From Chelonoidis abingdonii (taxonomy: Eukaryota; Chordata; Testudines; Testudinidae): DNA of 64,000 nucleotides. Below the pieces are notes generated by a model. The model saw nothing but the letters and a program-made list of their open reading frames with translations. It was not told the origin of the DNA and did no database searches. Position 1 is the first letter of the stretch. Each line of letters begins with the position of its first letter. Location: positions 61,462,814 through 61,526,813 of the forward strand of contig NC_133771.1 in NCBI RefSeq assembly GCF_003597395.2, in the 5' to 3' direction. Shown piece by piece: positions 42,446 to 54,234 of the stretch. The position numbers were made by a program, and so were the translations under genes.

Positions 42446-44199
42446 TCCATAATTACTTGTATGCACAATTTCTCCTCCTGCAATTTAGTACAGGTACATA
42501 ATTAGAGGCTAGGTTCAGCCCATTTTTAAAAATATGTCTCTATAAGTCTGAAGTATTTTTACAGTTTCTCTGATGGATCTGTTTGTTGACTGCAACAATA
42601 GACACTTTCATTAGAAATCTTGGAGTTATTTCTGTTTCTTACTTCTCCCCGATACCAGTTAATACTTTATAATTAGAAATGCTGCTGTCACCCAAGGAAT
42701 ATTACTATTCTTTGTTAACTTGTCAGAGTCTGGATATTTTTGCTCAAGTCTTGGTCTCTGTGAGATTCAGCTACATCAGGCTAGCAAAGGGCGACACCTC
42801 CTTTGCCGAAGTGGTGTTGCCGATCTGGCATTTATATATTCTAATTTGATGGTTTCAGCAGTGGCCAGTAATTAGAGTAGCATTTGTAACGTTTTTAGAA
42901 GGTCTCTTTGCTGTAAGTCTATAATATATACTAAACTATTGTTGAATGTAAAGTAAATAAAGCTTCAAAATATTGAAGAGCGTCATTTAAATTAATATAA
43001 ATGGCAGGTCCCCTTGGACCGGTGGCCAGGACACAGGCATGTGAGTGCCATGAAATCAGTTCGAGTGCTGCCTTGCACGCGTGTGATACATTGCTACCGA
43101 GATACCACATAACCAAAAGTGACTAGTTATTGCTTTGCTTTTATTTTATTTTTCCTCTGGCAGAATTCTACTGGTAGTTACAACATAGACCACATCAATT
43201 CTGCAGGACAGCATGGATATCTGAAATATACTGAACAATAGTTATTTAGTTGTACAGAAATTTCACAGTTTTGTGCTCCTAGCTTATGTGATGGTTGAAA
43301 ACTGATCACGGGGGTTACTTCTACATCAAGTTTTCTCTGAACTTGTATTAAAATATTGTGTTGGCTTTTGTTTCTGTTTTGCTCGTTTCATGTGGAATTC
43401 CTTTCTTTAAGTACGAAGAGCATAGAAATTGTTAATAGTTTTAAACCTTAGTCCTATTCTACCTGGGCTTTTACTTAATTTTCCCATTTAGATCTTTGTA
43501 AATTGCTTTAAGATTTTGAATGACAATTACTATGTAAAATAACATGATATGCTCAAAATTTTGCTTATAATGGATATTTTTTCTGATTCTGCTTTTCTAC
43601 ATTGTAATGAATTAGTTTAAAGATTTAGCTTAAGTGTCAGTGCTTAGATCCTATGCCAATGGGCACTATTCAATACCATAAAATAAATTAGTATAGGATA
43701 TTAGTTAACTTATAACATATTCCCATATAAAAGTAGAAGTTTTATGTGGCTCAGTAACTCATCAGATTATTAAAAGGGGCATTAAAGATAGTTCACATTT
43801 TTTTCCCTTTCATGTTAACAGGAGGCTTTGATTTCTCTACAGGATTGAGTAACAATTAATGCAAAAAACATCAAGAAGAAAAGAAAAACATCAGCTTTCT
43901 TGTCAAGCACTATGGGCCTCAACACCTGGCCAAACAGGGCTCCAAAGCAAGAGCCTTACTTCTCTGCATCACTACACTGCAAAGCCAGCTGGAGGAACTG
44001 CAACTGATACCCCTCAAAGAGGGGCTACACCTGCTGACTCAGCATGATCAGCTGACTAGCAGCAGACTCTTGATTAGCACCTCTTTGCATAAAGCTTCCT
44101 GTTCCTGCCAGCACCCCTTGTCTGAGCAACTAGTTAGTAGACATATTGCTGACTAGAACTCTGAGATCAAGTTCTGGTTCCTGCTCATTTTTCTGTTGC

Positions 44200-44470
44200 C
44201 TTGACTTGTGCCTTATTCCTGCTCCTTGCCCTAACTCCAGTTATTGACTATGGCTTGACCTTTGGTGTGACTCGGAGTCCAGTTTGACCCTTGACATGGT
44301 TTCTAACTCTGACTTTAGCTCTGATCCCGATGTGACCGCTGGCTCCAACTCTGGTTTAACCCTTGAGGAGACTTCTAACTCTGGCTGTGACCCATGGTGT
44401 GACTACTGACCCTGACTCTACTTCCGGCTGTGAGCGTTAGGTCAGACTGCCCACATTACAGGTCCTGACA
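44200..44470 (+). repeat. Diverged short-unit repeat (GACTCTGACTY)
   Basis: Units such as TCTAACTCTGACTTTAGCTC, TCTAACTCTGGCTGTGACCC and TGACCCTGACTCTACTTCC follow each other without a strict period. This suggests an old minisatellite or LTR interior. Confidence 0.45.
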
Positions 44471-44620
44471 GTTCTGAACAACTTACGCTGCAGTCTTGTT
44501 CTTTGCTGAGGAGGGAAGAAAGAACACAATAGCTACTGTTGCATTTTGGAGATCTCTAGAGTTGGTGGTCAGTTCTTGGAAATTACTGAGGGACATTAAG
44601 TTGTGTTCAGCTAGAGCTTT

Positions 44621-44637
44621 TATCTATCTATCTATCT
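44621..44637 (+). repeat. (TATC)n microsatellite
   Basis: Four consecutive TATC units (TATCTATCTATCTATC). Confidence 0.85.
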
Positions 44638-45894
44638 TGCTACGTTACTATATCTATTCATACAATACAGGGAAGAAAGGATGTATATCCAGTTTCTAAC
44701 AGGGTTTGTGTGTGACTTGAACACTATAGACTGTGTCAGAATAATAGATTTCATGTTATTTTAATTCCCCTTTGATGTGCCAAATTGTGAACATTTATTT
44801 TATGTGAAGTATTATTTTCAACATAGCCCTGTATTTCTCTTAGCTCCTTCCTTTTACACTGTGAGGGACACTACATCATCACCACCAGACAGGGTATTTT
44901 TCCCCACCGCTGAAGTGCAACTAATTTGTTTATTGAGTTATTCATTCATTTGAAAATAACGTTTAAAAATTTAGGTTATAATTACTTTCTCTTTTAGCTG
45001 ATAGTAGAAAACAAAAATGCATCCAACCGAATCTGTTACCTCAGAAAAACAGAGCACATAAATAGTTGTTACCTAATAAAATGAGGAGGTCAGATATCAA
45101 AGGAACAGAATTTATACCCATTCCTCATCTTGATTAGAATTCTCAAATTTACTGCAGAATGCCCCTGTTTCCTGCTGGCTGTTCTTCTTCATCAGTAACA
45201 AATCCCTTTAGAAGTTGTTGATAATAAACACATGAGGCTGATTAAATCTGTAAAACAATTTGCTTATTTGCAGTTTCAATCCTGCTGTGGTTTCTTATTC
45301 ATTCTTTGAAAGGTTGCCATTTACTGACTGGGATTTTCTGTGACTGTGAAACTGAAATGATTAACAGTATGTACAGTCTATCAGATTTACTTCCATATAT
45401 CTTAAATTGGACTAATTAGGTCCTGGACTCACTTTTGGGAGTGAGCCTGATTTTGCAATTCTCAGTCAGTTAAATGAACAAACCTGACCACCCAGCTAGA
45501 GAGCTGCGGCCTGTATCCAATAACTCTGGGATCATATGTTAGGACAAGCGCATGTGGTAAATGCTGGAAGATCCATATATTTCATCAGTACAAAAAAGAC
45601 AGATGATCAGCTGAGTGTGATGAAGCCAAAGTGAATAAACTAAAAGAAAAAATACACCAATGTGACATGAAACAAATGTGGCAAAACCAATCTCGTCACC
45701 AGCCTCATTCCTATAAATTCTTACATCATAGTTGTTTAAATGTGGCGTGGATTGCAAAGGGTGTTCTCTCAGCACCAATTACACAAGAAAATGTATATCC
45801 TCATCATGAATCATTTGGTTACACTCTTGCCTCTCAGCCAGGTTGTGGTTTCAAGCTCCCCCTTAGCATGTGAGGTCCCATCCACTGCTGGCAG

Positions 45895-46095
45895 AGCAAT
45901 TATTAGTTGTATCATTAATTATGACGATTATGATTATTGCAGCATTGCTTGGTCATGGACCATGACCCCATTGTGCTGGGCACTGTATAAGAATAAAAAG
46001 ACAATCCCTCCCCTAAAAAGCTTAGAGTCTAAATATAAACCCAGGAACAACAGGTGGAACCAGACAGACCGACAGGGGCAGCACAAGGAAACAGT
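45895..46095 (+). repeat. Reptile interspersed repeat (SINE- or MIR-like)
   Basis: ATTATTGCAGCATTGCTTGG, CATGACCCCATTGTGCTGGG, CACTGTATAAGAATAAAAAG and AGCTTAGAGTCTAAATATAA form a repeat I recognise as common in turtle and crocodilian sequence. A relative lies in reverse at 47250-47345. I cannot name its class with certainty. Confidence 0.55.
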
Positions 46096-47249
46096 TGTAG
46101 TGGTTGCTGCAGTAAAGAACTAACCTATATGAACTAGCAGCTGCTGCGCTGTTAAAAGTACTGTTCTTTAGCTGACAGACATTTAACTGCGGTTTACACA
46201 CACAGAACTGGAAAAAGTGGGCAGAATTCTTCTGGACACATCACGTGACATAACACTCCAAAGAACATAGAGCTCGAAGTGGCCAGGCCACATTATGCAA
46301 CCTGACCTGTAGATTCTTAATTCTCAGCTCTCAGATTCCCCATCACAGGAATCCATTCCATGACCATAAAAGTCAAAGCACAGGAACAAACTCAGGGACA
46401 GCATGAAAAAGATTTTCATGTTAGTGGTTTTGACCACTCACATTTGACTTTACTGCCTGCTTTTTTCAGATCAGCAATGAAGGAGGAAAATAGTCACTGA
46501 GGAGAGACAAGACTTTTTCAATACCAAACTAAGGATTCTGGGAAGATCAAGAAGTCATGCAACATATGGTATGTGAAGATGTATCACTACCTGAAATTCA
46601 GGTCTGGGAGAAAATGGCAGATTTAGGGCTAGATTGTGGCATTTAGCCAAAGCCCAGAGTCAAGGGAACTATGGAACCACATCAGCTGAGTGGGGAGTTC
46701 ACTAGCTACAATCCTTTCCTAGCTCCCCAAAGGGCAAGGGGAGGCCTCATGTAACACCAACCAGTTGGATGATCTGGCATGTATTAACAATGAGCTTAGC
46801 ATGCCACTGAAAGGGGCCGAGATCCCTGCCCAGTTTACAGCAATTTGTATCCTGGGGGTGCACGGAAGTAACAGTCTCTTGTGTTTTCCTGTGAGTGCTG
46901 TATAGTGTGTGTGATATGGAAAGGAGAATATTCTCTACAAGGAGTCATACACCATAAACCTTATAAGGCACTGTTCACACCGTAAGTTTGCAACATTATA
47001 ATGAGAGCTGTTATGACAGATTATGTAAAACCGCACATGGTTAAGCTCCATGCCTGTCTCTGTATCACAGCCAAATGCTGCTTGCCTTTATCATAGGAGA
47101 AGTCCCAGTAATATCAATGGGGCTATCCTCATGAGTCAGCTGAGCAGTAATATGAAGCAATTTGGTGTGACTGACTTTATTAATAACAAATAATAAACTA
47201 ATACCCTCCTTTGGATTTCCCAGTATGCCCCATCTTCTAAGTATCTGTT
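46096..47249. other. No gene recognised
   Basis: Unique-looking sequence. No repeat or exon landmark seen. Confidence 0.45.
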
Positions 47250-47345
47250 CTTTAGCGTGTAAACTCCTCAGAGCAAGGCCTTTTTTTTACTTAGTTCTGT
47301 GTTTTGTATAGCATTAACCATATGGTTGGTGCTAAACAAATAGTG
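47250..47345 (-). repeat. Fragment of the 45895-46095 repeat family
   Basis: GTGTAAACTCCTCAGAGCAA and GTATAGCATTAACCATATGG correspond in reverse complement to the right part of 45895-46095. Short and diverged. Confidence 0.45.
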
Positions 47346-48673
47346 TAAAATTTCAGCTCAGTGTATAAGGTTTTACAGTCATAAGAGCTATGGATATAAC
47401 TATTTATGCAACATGAATTCAAGACCTCAAAATTTTATAAATCATTCTTTAGTAACCATTTGCACATCAAATCCATCCAATCACAAGGATATGTTTTGTT
47501 TTCATTGTGTGGGTCTTCTGGGATACAATGTATAAACATTTCAGGAAATATTTTTTCTATTGCTGTTTTTATTCAGGGTGGGAATACGCCTTTCATTGTC
47601 TGCATCCATGTCAGCCTTAGCCATTGCTCTTCTATTTATTTATGCTGGATGCTTTTGACAGTGATTCAGGGTTGCAATTTGTGGGGTATCAGTAATGCAT
47701 AGAGTTGCTGGTTTGTAAATTCTTAATAAATTTGAATGCCAAGGATAGTACACAAGAGCATGTTGGAAATACTGCTGGGCTCCAGCGGGAAAGTCTGTAT
47801 CAGTAGCAGCCAACCCTCAATAAGACATTTGTTTACATGTTTCTGTTTGTTTTGTTGTTTTTCTTTTCTTTCTCTTTTTCTCTCCCCCTTGCTTCTAAAC
47901 TCATTTAAAAAGGAAACTATAACAGCTACCAGGCACTTACATCAAACATAGTGGAGCACTTCTAAAGCTAGGTCTCTTTTAGCAAAGCAGAGTGCAATAC
48001 AAAATAATAATAATAATAATAATAAAATAAAAGGCAAGTGAGACACAGGTAGACAGAAGAGGATACAAAATTTGGGAAATAAGATTAATTGTGCTTGCTA
48101 TGAATTTGGCAAGTTTTGTATGGGAATGCACTTCATCTGAGTCACCAGATGCTTAGGGCCTTGCAGATTTTAAATGGCCTCATTTTCAAAACTCCATTCC
48201 CTCTAAGTGATGCTAGATGATTAATTCAACAGGCTTTGATGTGTCGTGGGTGGATGGCATTGGAGCACAGAGCAGGCCCAGCTGGGGATCTCTGGAAATG
48301 AGAAATCTGCAGTGAATGAAGTTACTTTTTCAAAGACGTCCCGGTGTGCTCTTTATTCAGTCAAGAAAGGGGAAGAACCCAAGAAACCAGAGACTGGGAC
48401 TCTCCACAGGTGAAGACTACAAGCAAAGCTCGCCTTGCAGGCATAGGCATGCCTGCATTGATTGAAAATAAATAGCACATAAAATAGAAAATTCTAGTAT
48501 TGTGGTGGGAGCCCATTTCTGTGCAACTCTGCAAAAAAGTGCTCTTTTTCTCACTGGAGATTGTGATGAAATGTTTTTTTTGGACTGCACAGTGTGGACA
48601 GAAGCTGTGTGCTTTCTCTAATCCTGCTAACTTTTGGACTGACAGATAAACATTCACTGGGGTTTTGTGCTGC
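47346..48673. other. No gene recognised
   Basis: Contains an (ATA)n microsatellite at 48003-48025. Frames of 71-98 residues have no domain. Confidence 0.45.
48003..48025 (+). repeat. (AAT)n microsatellite
   Basis: At least seven AAT units in a row. Confidence 0.95.
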
Positions 48674-48677
48674 TATA

Positions 48678-48861
48678 CAGAAGCTCCCCGACTTACGCAA
48701 GCATTTCGTTCCGGAATGCCTTGCATAAGTCGCATTTTGTGTAAGTCAGGAACGTATCTCTGACAATAAGGAAAAAAAAAAAAGGCTTACAGAACTTATG
48801 GAACTTTTTCCGTAAGTCTTGTTTTCTGTAAGTTGGATTTGTGTAACCTGGGGAACGTCTG
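48678..48861. mobile_element. Tigger/pogo-like MITE with TA target duplication
   Basis: It begins CAGAAGCTCCCCGACTTACG and ends in the inverted partner CCTGGGGAACGTCTG. TA flanks both sides (48676-48677 and 48862-48863). The inverted repeats match at about 21 of 26 positions. Inside are further inverted ACTTACGCAA / TTGCATAAGT segments. CAG ends with TA duplication point to the pogo/Tigger branch of mariner. It is 184 bp and non-coding. Confidence 0.75.
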
Positions 48862-48863
48862 TA

Positions 48864-49600
48864 TACGTGCCAGTTTCATTCCAGGACATCCCTGCCATCT
48901 ATCTATCCCTTCCATTCCTCTACATAACTCACACTTGAGTGTCTTTTACAGTAGGTGGTTACTCTGTAGTAGCGTTCTCCCAAAACTAATATCATCTCCT
49001 AAAATTTAGCGAATTTTCAGGAGGCTAAATAAATCTGTCACTTAATTTACAGAGGCAACTTGTTAATAACAACTAACCCTAAGTATCCCCAGTTTTAGCG
49101 GCAGAATATGGGCAACAGTATCACAGGCTCCATCTACACCAGAAAGTTGTGCTGGTAAAAGTTCTGTTGACAGAATGCCAGTGACGGTGCTTTCACACTC
49201 TGGCACATGTACCAGCGCACTATAGTCACACTCCATCAAATATATCCACAAAAGCTTGTTGCACTGTGAATAGACATCCCAGTGCCCTTCACACCACCTC
49301 CAAGCACACCACTTCCAGTGAAATTGTCGCTGGATTTTGCAGGATGCCTCTGCAACGCTAAAGCAATTGTGGAGCGTTGGGGTCAAAAACCCACAATTCC
49401 CTCTGTTCCCACCCAAAAGCATGTGCTTTTATGTGTCGTTTGCAAACTCCTGGCAGCAAACATGGATGCAATGCAGAGGAACAACTCGCCTATAAGGACA
49501 GGACATATGATGATACCCAATTTTTCAATCATAACTAATCCAAAGTGTCGCCAACTTAGCAGCAGTATAGGGGTTATAGTGCAGGAAGAACTCTTGCTGC
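48864..49600. other. Probable old repeat cluster, unassigned
   Basis: TCCATCTACACCAGAAAG at 49130 and CACTGTGAATAGACATCCC at 49264 resemble the ends of the palindromic MITE that follows. A diverged direct repeat (AACTAACCCTAAGTATCCCC near 49070; AACTAATCCAAAGTGTCGCC near 49532) brackets the stretch. The frames of 119-126 residues on both strands are chance. Confidence 0.4.
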
Positions 49601-49890
49601 GGGTACATCTTCACTGCAGCCCTGGGTATGATTTGCAGTTCATGGAGACATACCCATGCTAGCTGTACTCTAGCTAGCTTGTTAAAAACAGCAGTGGGGA
49701 CCCTTCAGCACAGGCTACACAAGCTACCAGACACCTCCCCCCCAGGAATGTACTCGGAGTGTAGCCAGTGCTTAAGCCCATGCTGCTGCATTCTCACTTC
49801 CATTTTTAGCAAACTAGCTAGAGCACAGCTAGCATGCGTATGTCTACATGAGCTGCTAATCACACTCATGACTGCAGTGTAGACATACCC
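49601..49890. mobile_element. Palindromic MITE (Harbinger-type ends)
   Basis: It starts GGGTACATCTTCACTGCAG and ends CTGCAGTGTAGACATACCC, inverted partners. Inner inverted pairs, such as GCTAGCTGTACTCTAGCTAG and its counterpart CTAGCTAGAGCACAGCTAGC, make most of the element fold back. It has no coding capacity. The ends resemble those of the Harbinger element at 50761, which may have mobilised it. Confidence 0.75.
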
Positions 49891-49904
49891 TTATATGGCT
49901 AAAA

Positions 49905-50080
49905 GACAGGACTAAGAATAAGGAGATCTGTGTTTTTATTCCTGGTTCCTTCACAGACTTCCTGTCAAACCTTGAGCAAGTCACTGGATTTCTGTGTGCC
50001 TTGGCATCCCTGCTTATGGAAGAGGGTTAATACTGCTTTCTTCCCTCATGGGATAATGTGCAGGCTGTGAAGTGGTAGTC
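49905..50080 (+). mobile_element. MIR-like SINE
   Basis: CTTCCTGTCAAACCTTGAGC, AAGTCACTGGATTTCTGTGT and GCCTTGGCATCCCTGCTTAT, then CTTCCCTCATGGGATAATG, follow the sense order of MIR from its core to its 3' part. Confidence 0.7.
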
Positions 50081-50757
50081 CTTTAATATCTGAAAAGGAA
50101 TCCAGGGAGCTCAGATGACAGAATTATAGCCAGAAAATGCTAACCCACATAAAATGAGCTATAAGGAAATGGCAGAAGAGTTGCCAAGGACTGGCCCCTG
50201 GGAAATTTTGAAATTTAAATACTCTCAGACGCTGGGTTAACATTTTATTAAAAGAATGTTTGTGGGAATCTCCACAGAGTTTTTCACAGTAGTCAAAAAT
50301 GTGCAGCAGTTTGTGCACTCTCATGTAGACCAGGGAGCTCCAGGAGGCAAGCTGCTTCTCCGAGGCAGAATGCCTTCATTCAGTGTCTCGTCCCATCTTC
50401 CCTCCTTCCCTGCAGGATGGGTCAGCACCATATTATCTCCAAGGCAGAACTGTGAAATAAAGCAAACCCGTAGAAAATATATTGAAAGACGCAGTCCAAA
50501 ACTGCAAAATGAAAATACTAGCAGTAATAGAGGTTGGGATTTATTTGTTTATTTGATTTTTAAAATTGAATAAAATAAAATAAGGCGGGGGGGCAGTTTT
50601 CAATGGGTAGATTCTGTAGTGTTCCTTGTGGTAGAGAAGAGACTGCATTTCGCTATAATACATTTAAAGTTACTCTTGATTTGGGCCATTGGTCCTTGAA
50701 ATTCTATGTAGCTCCCAGAATAAATTAACCTGTATTGGTTTATCATCACAGTGTCCC
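50081..50757. other. No gene recognised
   Basis: Unique-looking sequence up to the Harbinger target site. A frame of 105 residues at 50256-50573 lacks any domain. Confidence 0.4.
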
Positions 50758-51093
50758 TAAGGGCACATCTACACTGGCAAAGTTACAGCACCGGCAGTTA
50801 CAGTCATCTGTTCACACTGTCATCTGCCTGCGCAATAGCATGTTCACACTTGTGGCATTTGCAGCGGTATTCAGAGCGGTGCACTCTGGGCAGCTATCCC
50901 ACAGAGCATTTCTTCCTCTTCTGCTGCTAAGACTTGTGGGAAGGCAGAGGGGGTTGTGCAGCATCCTGGGTCCTGTCCCAGTGACCTCTGATGCATTGCT
51001 TCGAATCCCAGAAATCCCTGTGCTTCCATCTGCATTTGGCGCCATCTGTCAATGGTTTTTGGAGTGCATACCCTGCCTCTTTGGACTGCAGGA

Positions 51094-52280
51094 ATGGATC
51101 CCGAACTGCTGACCAGTAAGCTGCTCACTCTGACCAACACATCACGAATGGCAGTTGAGTTATTCCTTAAACTGCAAAGGCAAGAGGCGTGCGACTTTGA
51201 TCTCACCACGCGTAGTAGCTACAACACGAGATTGCTTGTGACATTCATAGAGGTGCTGACCATGTTGGAATGCCACTTTTGGGCTCAGGAAACAAGCACT
51301 GAGTGGTGGGATCACATCATCATGCACGTCTGGGATGATGAGCAGTGGCTGCAGAACTTTTGGATGAGGAAAGCCACATCATAGGACTGTGTGATGAGCT
51401 CTCCCCAGCCCTGAAGCATAAGGACACGAGAATGAGAGCTGCCCTGTCATTGGAGAAGCATGTGGCGATTGCACTGTGGTGATTGCACTACTCCAGACTG
51501 CCACCAATCGGTTGCTAACCAATTCGGAGTGGGAAAGTCGACTGCTGATCTTGTGTTGATAGAAGTGTGCAGGGCCATTAATCTCATCCTGGTCCCAAAG
51601 ACTGTGACTCTGGGCAACGTGCGTGACATTGTGGATGACTTTGCACAAATTGGCTTCCCTAACTGCAGAGGGATGATATATAGCACGCACATTCCAATTC
51701 TGGCACCAGACTGCCTAGCCAAGAGTACATTAATCACAAGGGGTATTTCTCAATGATCCTCCAGGTGCTCGTGGATCACTATGGGTGTTTCACAGACATT
51801 AACGCAGGCTGGTCCAGAAAGGTGCATGATACATACATCTTTCAGAACATTGGCCTGTACAGGAAGCTACAAGCAGGAACTTTCTTCCAGGACCAGAAGA
51901 TTACTGTAGGGGAAGTAGAAATGCTCATTGTGATCCTGGGAGACCCCACCTACCCCTTAATGCCTTGGTTTATGAAGCCACAGACGGGGTAACTTGACAG
52001 CAGCAATGAGCGGTTCAACAACAGGCTGAGCAGGTGCAGAATGACTGTTGAGTGTGCTTTTGACCATTTAAAAGCCTGCTGGGGATGCCTCTATGGGAAG
52101 CTAGACCTGGCCAATTACCATATACCTATGCTTATAACTGCATGTGGCATGCTACATAATATTTGTGAAGGGAAGGGTGAAAGCTTCACTCAGGGCTGGA
52201 CTACAGAGGCTCAGCACCTGGAGGGTGAGTTTGAACAGCCAGAGACCAGGACTATTAGAGGGGCACAGCGCAGGCCATGA
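51094..52280 (+). pseudogene. Harbinger transposase (HARBI1-like), degraded
   Basis: The start ATG 51094 (MDPELLTSKLL) follows a splice-acceptor-like TTTGGACTGCAG. The reading then moves between frames: to 51384 in one, DELSPALKHKDTRMRAALS from 51393 in a second, SVANQFGVGKST and the helix-turn-helix part from about 51495 in the first, and from about 51745 again in the second. The DDE residues are recognisable. The first, normally Asp in a DGTH motif, is Tyr in MIYSTHIPI (51679-51681). The second Asp is in ILGDPTYP (51942-51944). The Glu is in VECAFDHLK (52050-52052). A TAA at 51993-51995 and at least two frameshifts rule out function. Confidence 0.9.
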
Positions 52281-53224
52281 GGATCAGGGATGCCTTGAGG
52301 CAGCAATTTGAAGCTGAAAGCCAGCTTTGAAGTTGAAGCTGAAATATTTGTTGCTATGCTTGGGATTGCAGTGCTTATAATGCTAGGAGGTGATTGGTGC
52401 ACATGATGCAATAAGGGGGTTTAACATAATTGTATGTTGCTTTGCAGTGTTCTTTTTGTTTTCAATTAATAGAATAAAGATTGCTTTCAAACCAACACAA
52501 TTCTTTTATTAAAGGACAACAACTGGTGGAGAGGGTCAAATGAAAAAATACATCATCTGGGAGGGGGACGGATCCCGGGATGGCTAAAGATTTGTGTATG
52601 TCCAGGGATCATATACTTTAAAACACAGCCAGTACACACACACCTGTCACTAACTGGCTGACCCCAGGCAAGCACACATGAGCCACAAGACCCCCAATAT
52701 GGTGAGAAGCCGCAGGGGCAGGGTGAATCACTCTTCCAAGACCCTGCTGTACACTGGGCACGTGGTTCTTGGGGAAAGCCAGCACCATAGGGAGGGGGGC
52801 ACTGATAATCATTCCTGTCTCCACAATTTCCACAGGATGTGATCATTATGGAAGATATCTCACTGTTGAAAGTGAGCAGGGAATCAAAGGATGGTCTTCT
52901 CCAATACTGGAGCTTCTGCCCTGGCACCTATGCAGCTTGCCTGTATGCAGCATTGTTCTGCGCTCCTCCCATGATGGCCCAGTGGCACAGGAAAGTTACC
53001 ATTAATGGGGCAAGAAACAAAGCAGCTCTGCCAAAGAACCTGTGACAGTGGATTGCCCCAGTATCTCCATGAGAGTTTCCTGGAGCTCTCTGAGAGAGAT
53101 TCCCTTGAAATGAAGGAGTCAGTCAACAGCCTGTTCCACTGTTCAGACTAGGCATGCAGTGGAAGACAAGCCTGCTTTCTGCAACCCTCCTGCCCCCAAC
53201 AATTCGCTTCAGAGATTCCCAAAA
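52281..53224. other. Harbinger interior, intron and 3' region of the minus-strand gene
   Basis: The space between the two transposon genes. It probably holds the intron and last exon of the minus-strand gene. AATAAAG at 52472-52478 could be the poly(A) signal of the transposase transcript. Confidence 0.45.
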
Positions 53225-53782
53225 TCAGATCCACTTACCAGAGGCCTCCTCTCCTGTTTGTGCTTTACCAAGATCTGACTGCTGTGACTGGCTAGGCTCC
53301 TCCAGGGTAGAAAATAGCTCCTGGCTGCATGTATCTCTGGCCTCCAAGTCATCCTCTGCCTCTGGGTCCCCCTTCCCATCCTTATCCAAGATTTCCTCCT
53401 CTTGGCTCAGTCCACCCTCAATTGGCATGCAAGGCAACAAAGTATCCACAGGGACCTTCGCAGTGGAGGTGGGGTTGTTACAGAGTATTGCGTCCAGCTC
53501 TTTGTAGAACTGGTAGCTTGTGGGCTCAGCGCCAGAGCAGTGGTTTGCCTCCCATGCCTTGTGGTAGGTGTTCCGCAACTCCTTCACTTTTACCCTCCAT
53601 TGCAGTGTGTCCCGGTCATGACACCTTTCTATCATGAATCATGAAATCTGTCCATAGGGATCATAATTCCTATGGCTGGAGCACTGCTGGGACTGGACAG
53701 CCTCCTCTCCACAAATGCTGACGAGGTCCAGCAGCTCGGCATTGCTCCAAGTTGGGGATCACCTGGTGCATGGAGCAGACAT
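53225..53782 (-). pseudogene. Harbinger Myb/SANT-like DNA-binding protein, exon 1 relic
   Basis: Read from ATG 53782 down, one frame runs 186 codons to 53225 with two stops, at codons 8 and 48. It shows the Myb/SANT-like pattern: TWSNAELLDLVS, SHRNYDPYGQIS, MIERCHDRDTLQWRVKVKE and LRNTYHKAWEAN, then YQFYKELDAIL, and an acidic tail with LSQEEEILDKD. The coding part ends at a good splice donor TCTG|GTAAGT (intron from 53238 on the minus strand), so the last few codons of the frame are intronic. Such proteins bind transposon ends and assist the transposase in this superfamily. Confidence 0.85.
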
Positions 53783-54234
53783 GGCCACTTGGAAAGATGC
53801 ACTGAGACCACTGCACATGTCACCGAGTAAACAGGAAGGGGACTTTCAATTTTCCAAAGGAATTCATGGAGTGGTGATGACGGTTGGTCAGCTGAGAGCA
53901 GGGCAGTAAGTTCAAAGTGATGACCAGAGAGATGATAACAGGCATTGTGTGACACCTTCTGGAGGCCAATCGCAGTGCGGTAATTGCCACAGTGTCTACA
54001 CTGGCACTGCGACACTGTACTCCCAGCGCAGAAAGCTGTATGCCTCCCATCAGGGTGGTTTTTTTAAAGCGCTACAACTGTGCAGTTTCTGCACACTAAG
54101 TGGCTTGGCAGTGTGTACGCCTCGGGAGTTACAGTGCAGAAAGCTGCTTTACTGTGCAGAAACTTGCCATTGTAGACACGGCCTACATCATGGTCTGTGA
54201 TAAAGATGATGAGAGGTACTTCTAACTACACTAT

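Larger units (their letters stand above)
42446..45894. other. Long stretch without genes
   Basis: No exon recognised. 44200-44470 is a run of diverged units of the type CTCTGAC/TTTGACCCTTGA that ends GGTCCTGACA, possibly the end of an LTR. A short TATC microsatellite lies at 44621-44637. The 42900-43130 stretch is unique. Confidence 0.45.
50761..54183 (+). mobile_element. PIF/Harbinger DNA transposon, near full length, inactive
   Basis: Terminal inverted repeats are GGGCACATCTACACTGGC at the left and, in reverse complement at the right, GGCCGTGTCTACAATGGC. TAA (50758-50760) and TAC (54184-54186) flank the element, consistent with the 3-bp TWA target duplication of the superfamily with one change. 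Inside are a DDE transposase on + and a Myb/SANT-like gene on -, facing each other. Family knowledge: both proteins are needed for transposition. Here both are broken, so the element is dead at 3,423 bp. Confidence 0.92.

Noticed and set aside
49063..49662. Opposing frames of 119 and 126 residues
   Set aside because: They overlap diverged MITE-like text and have no recognisable domain.
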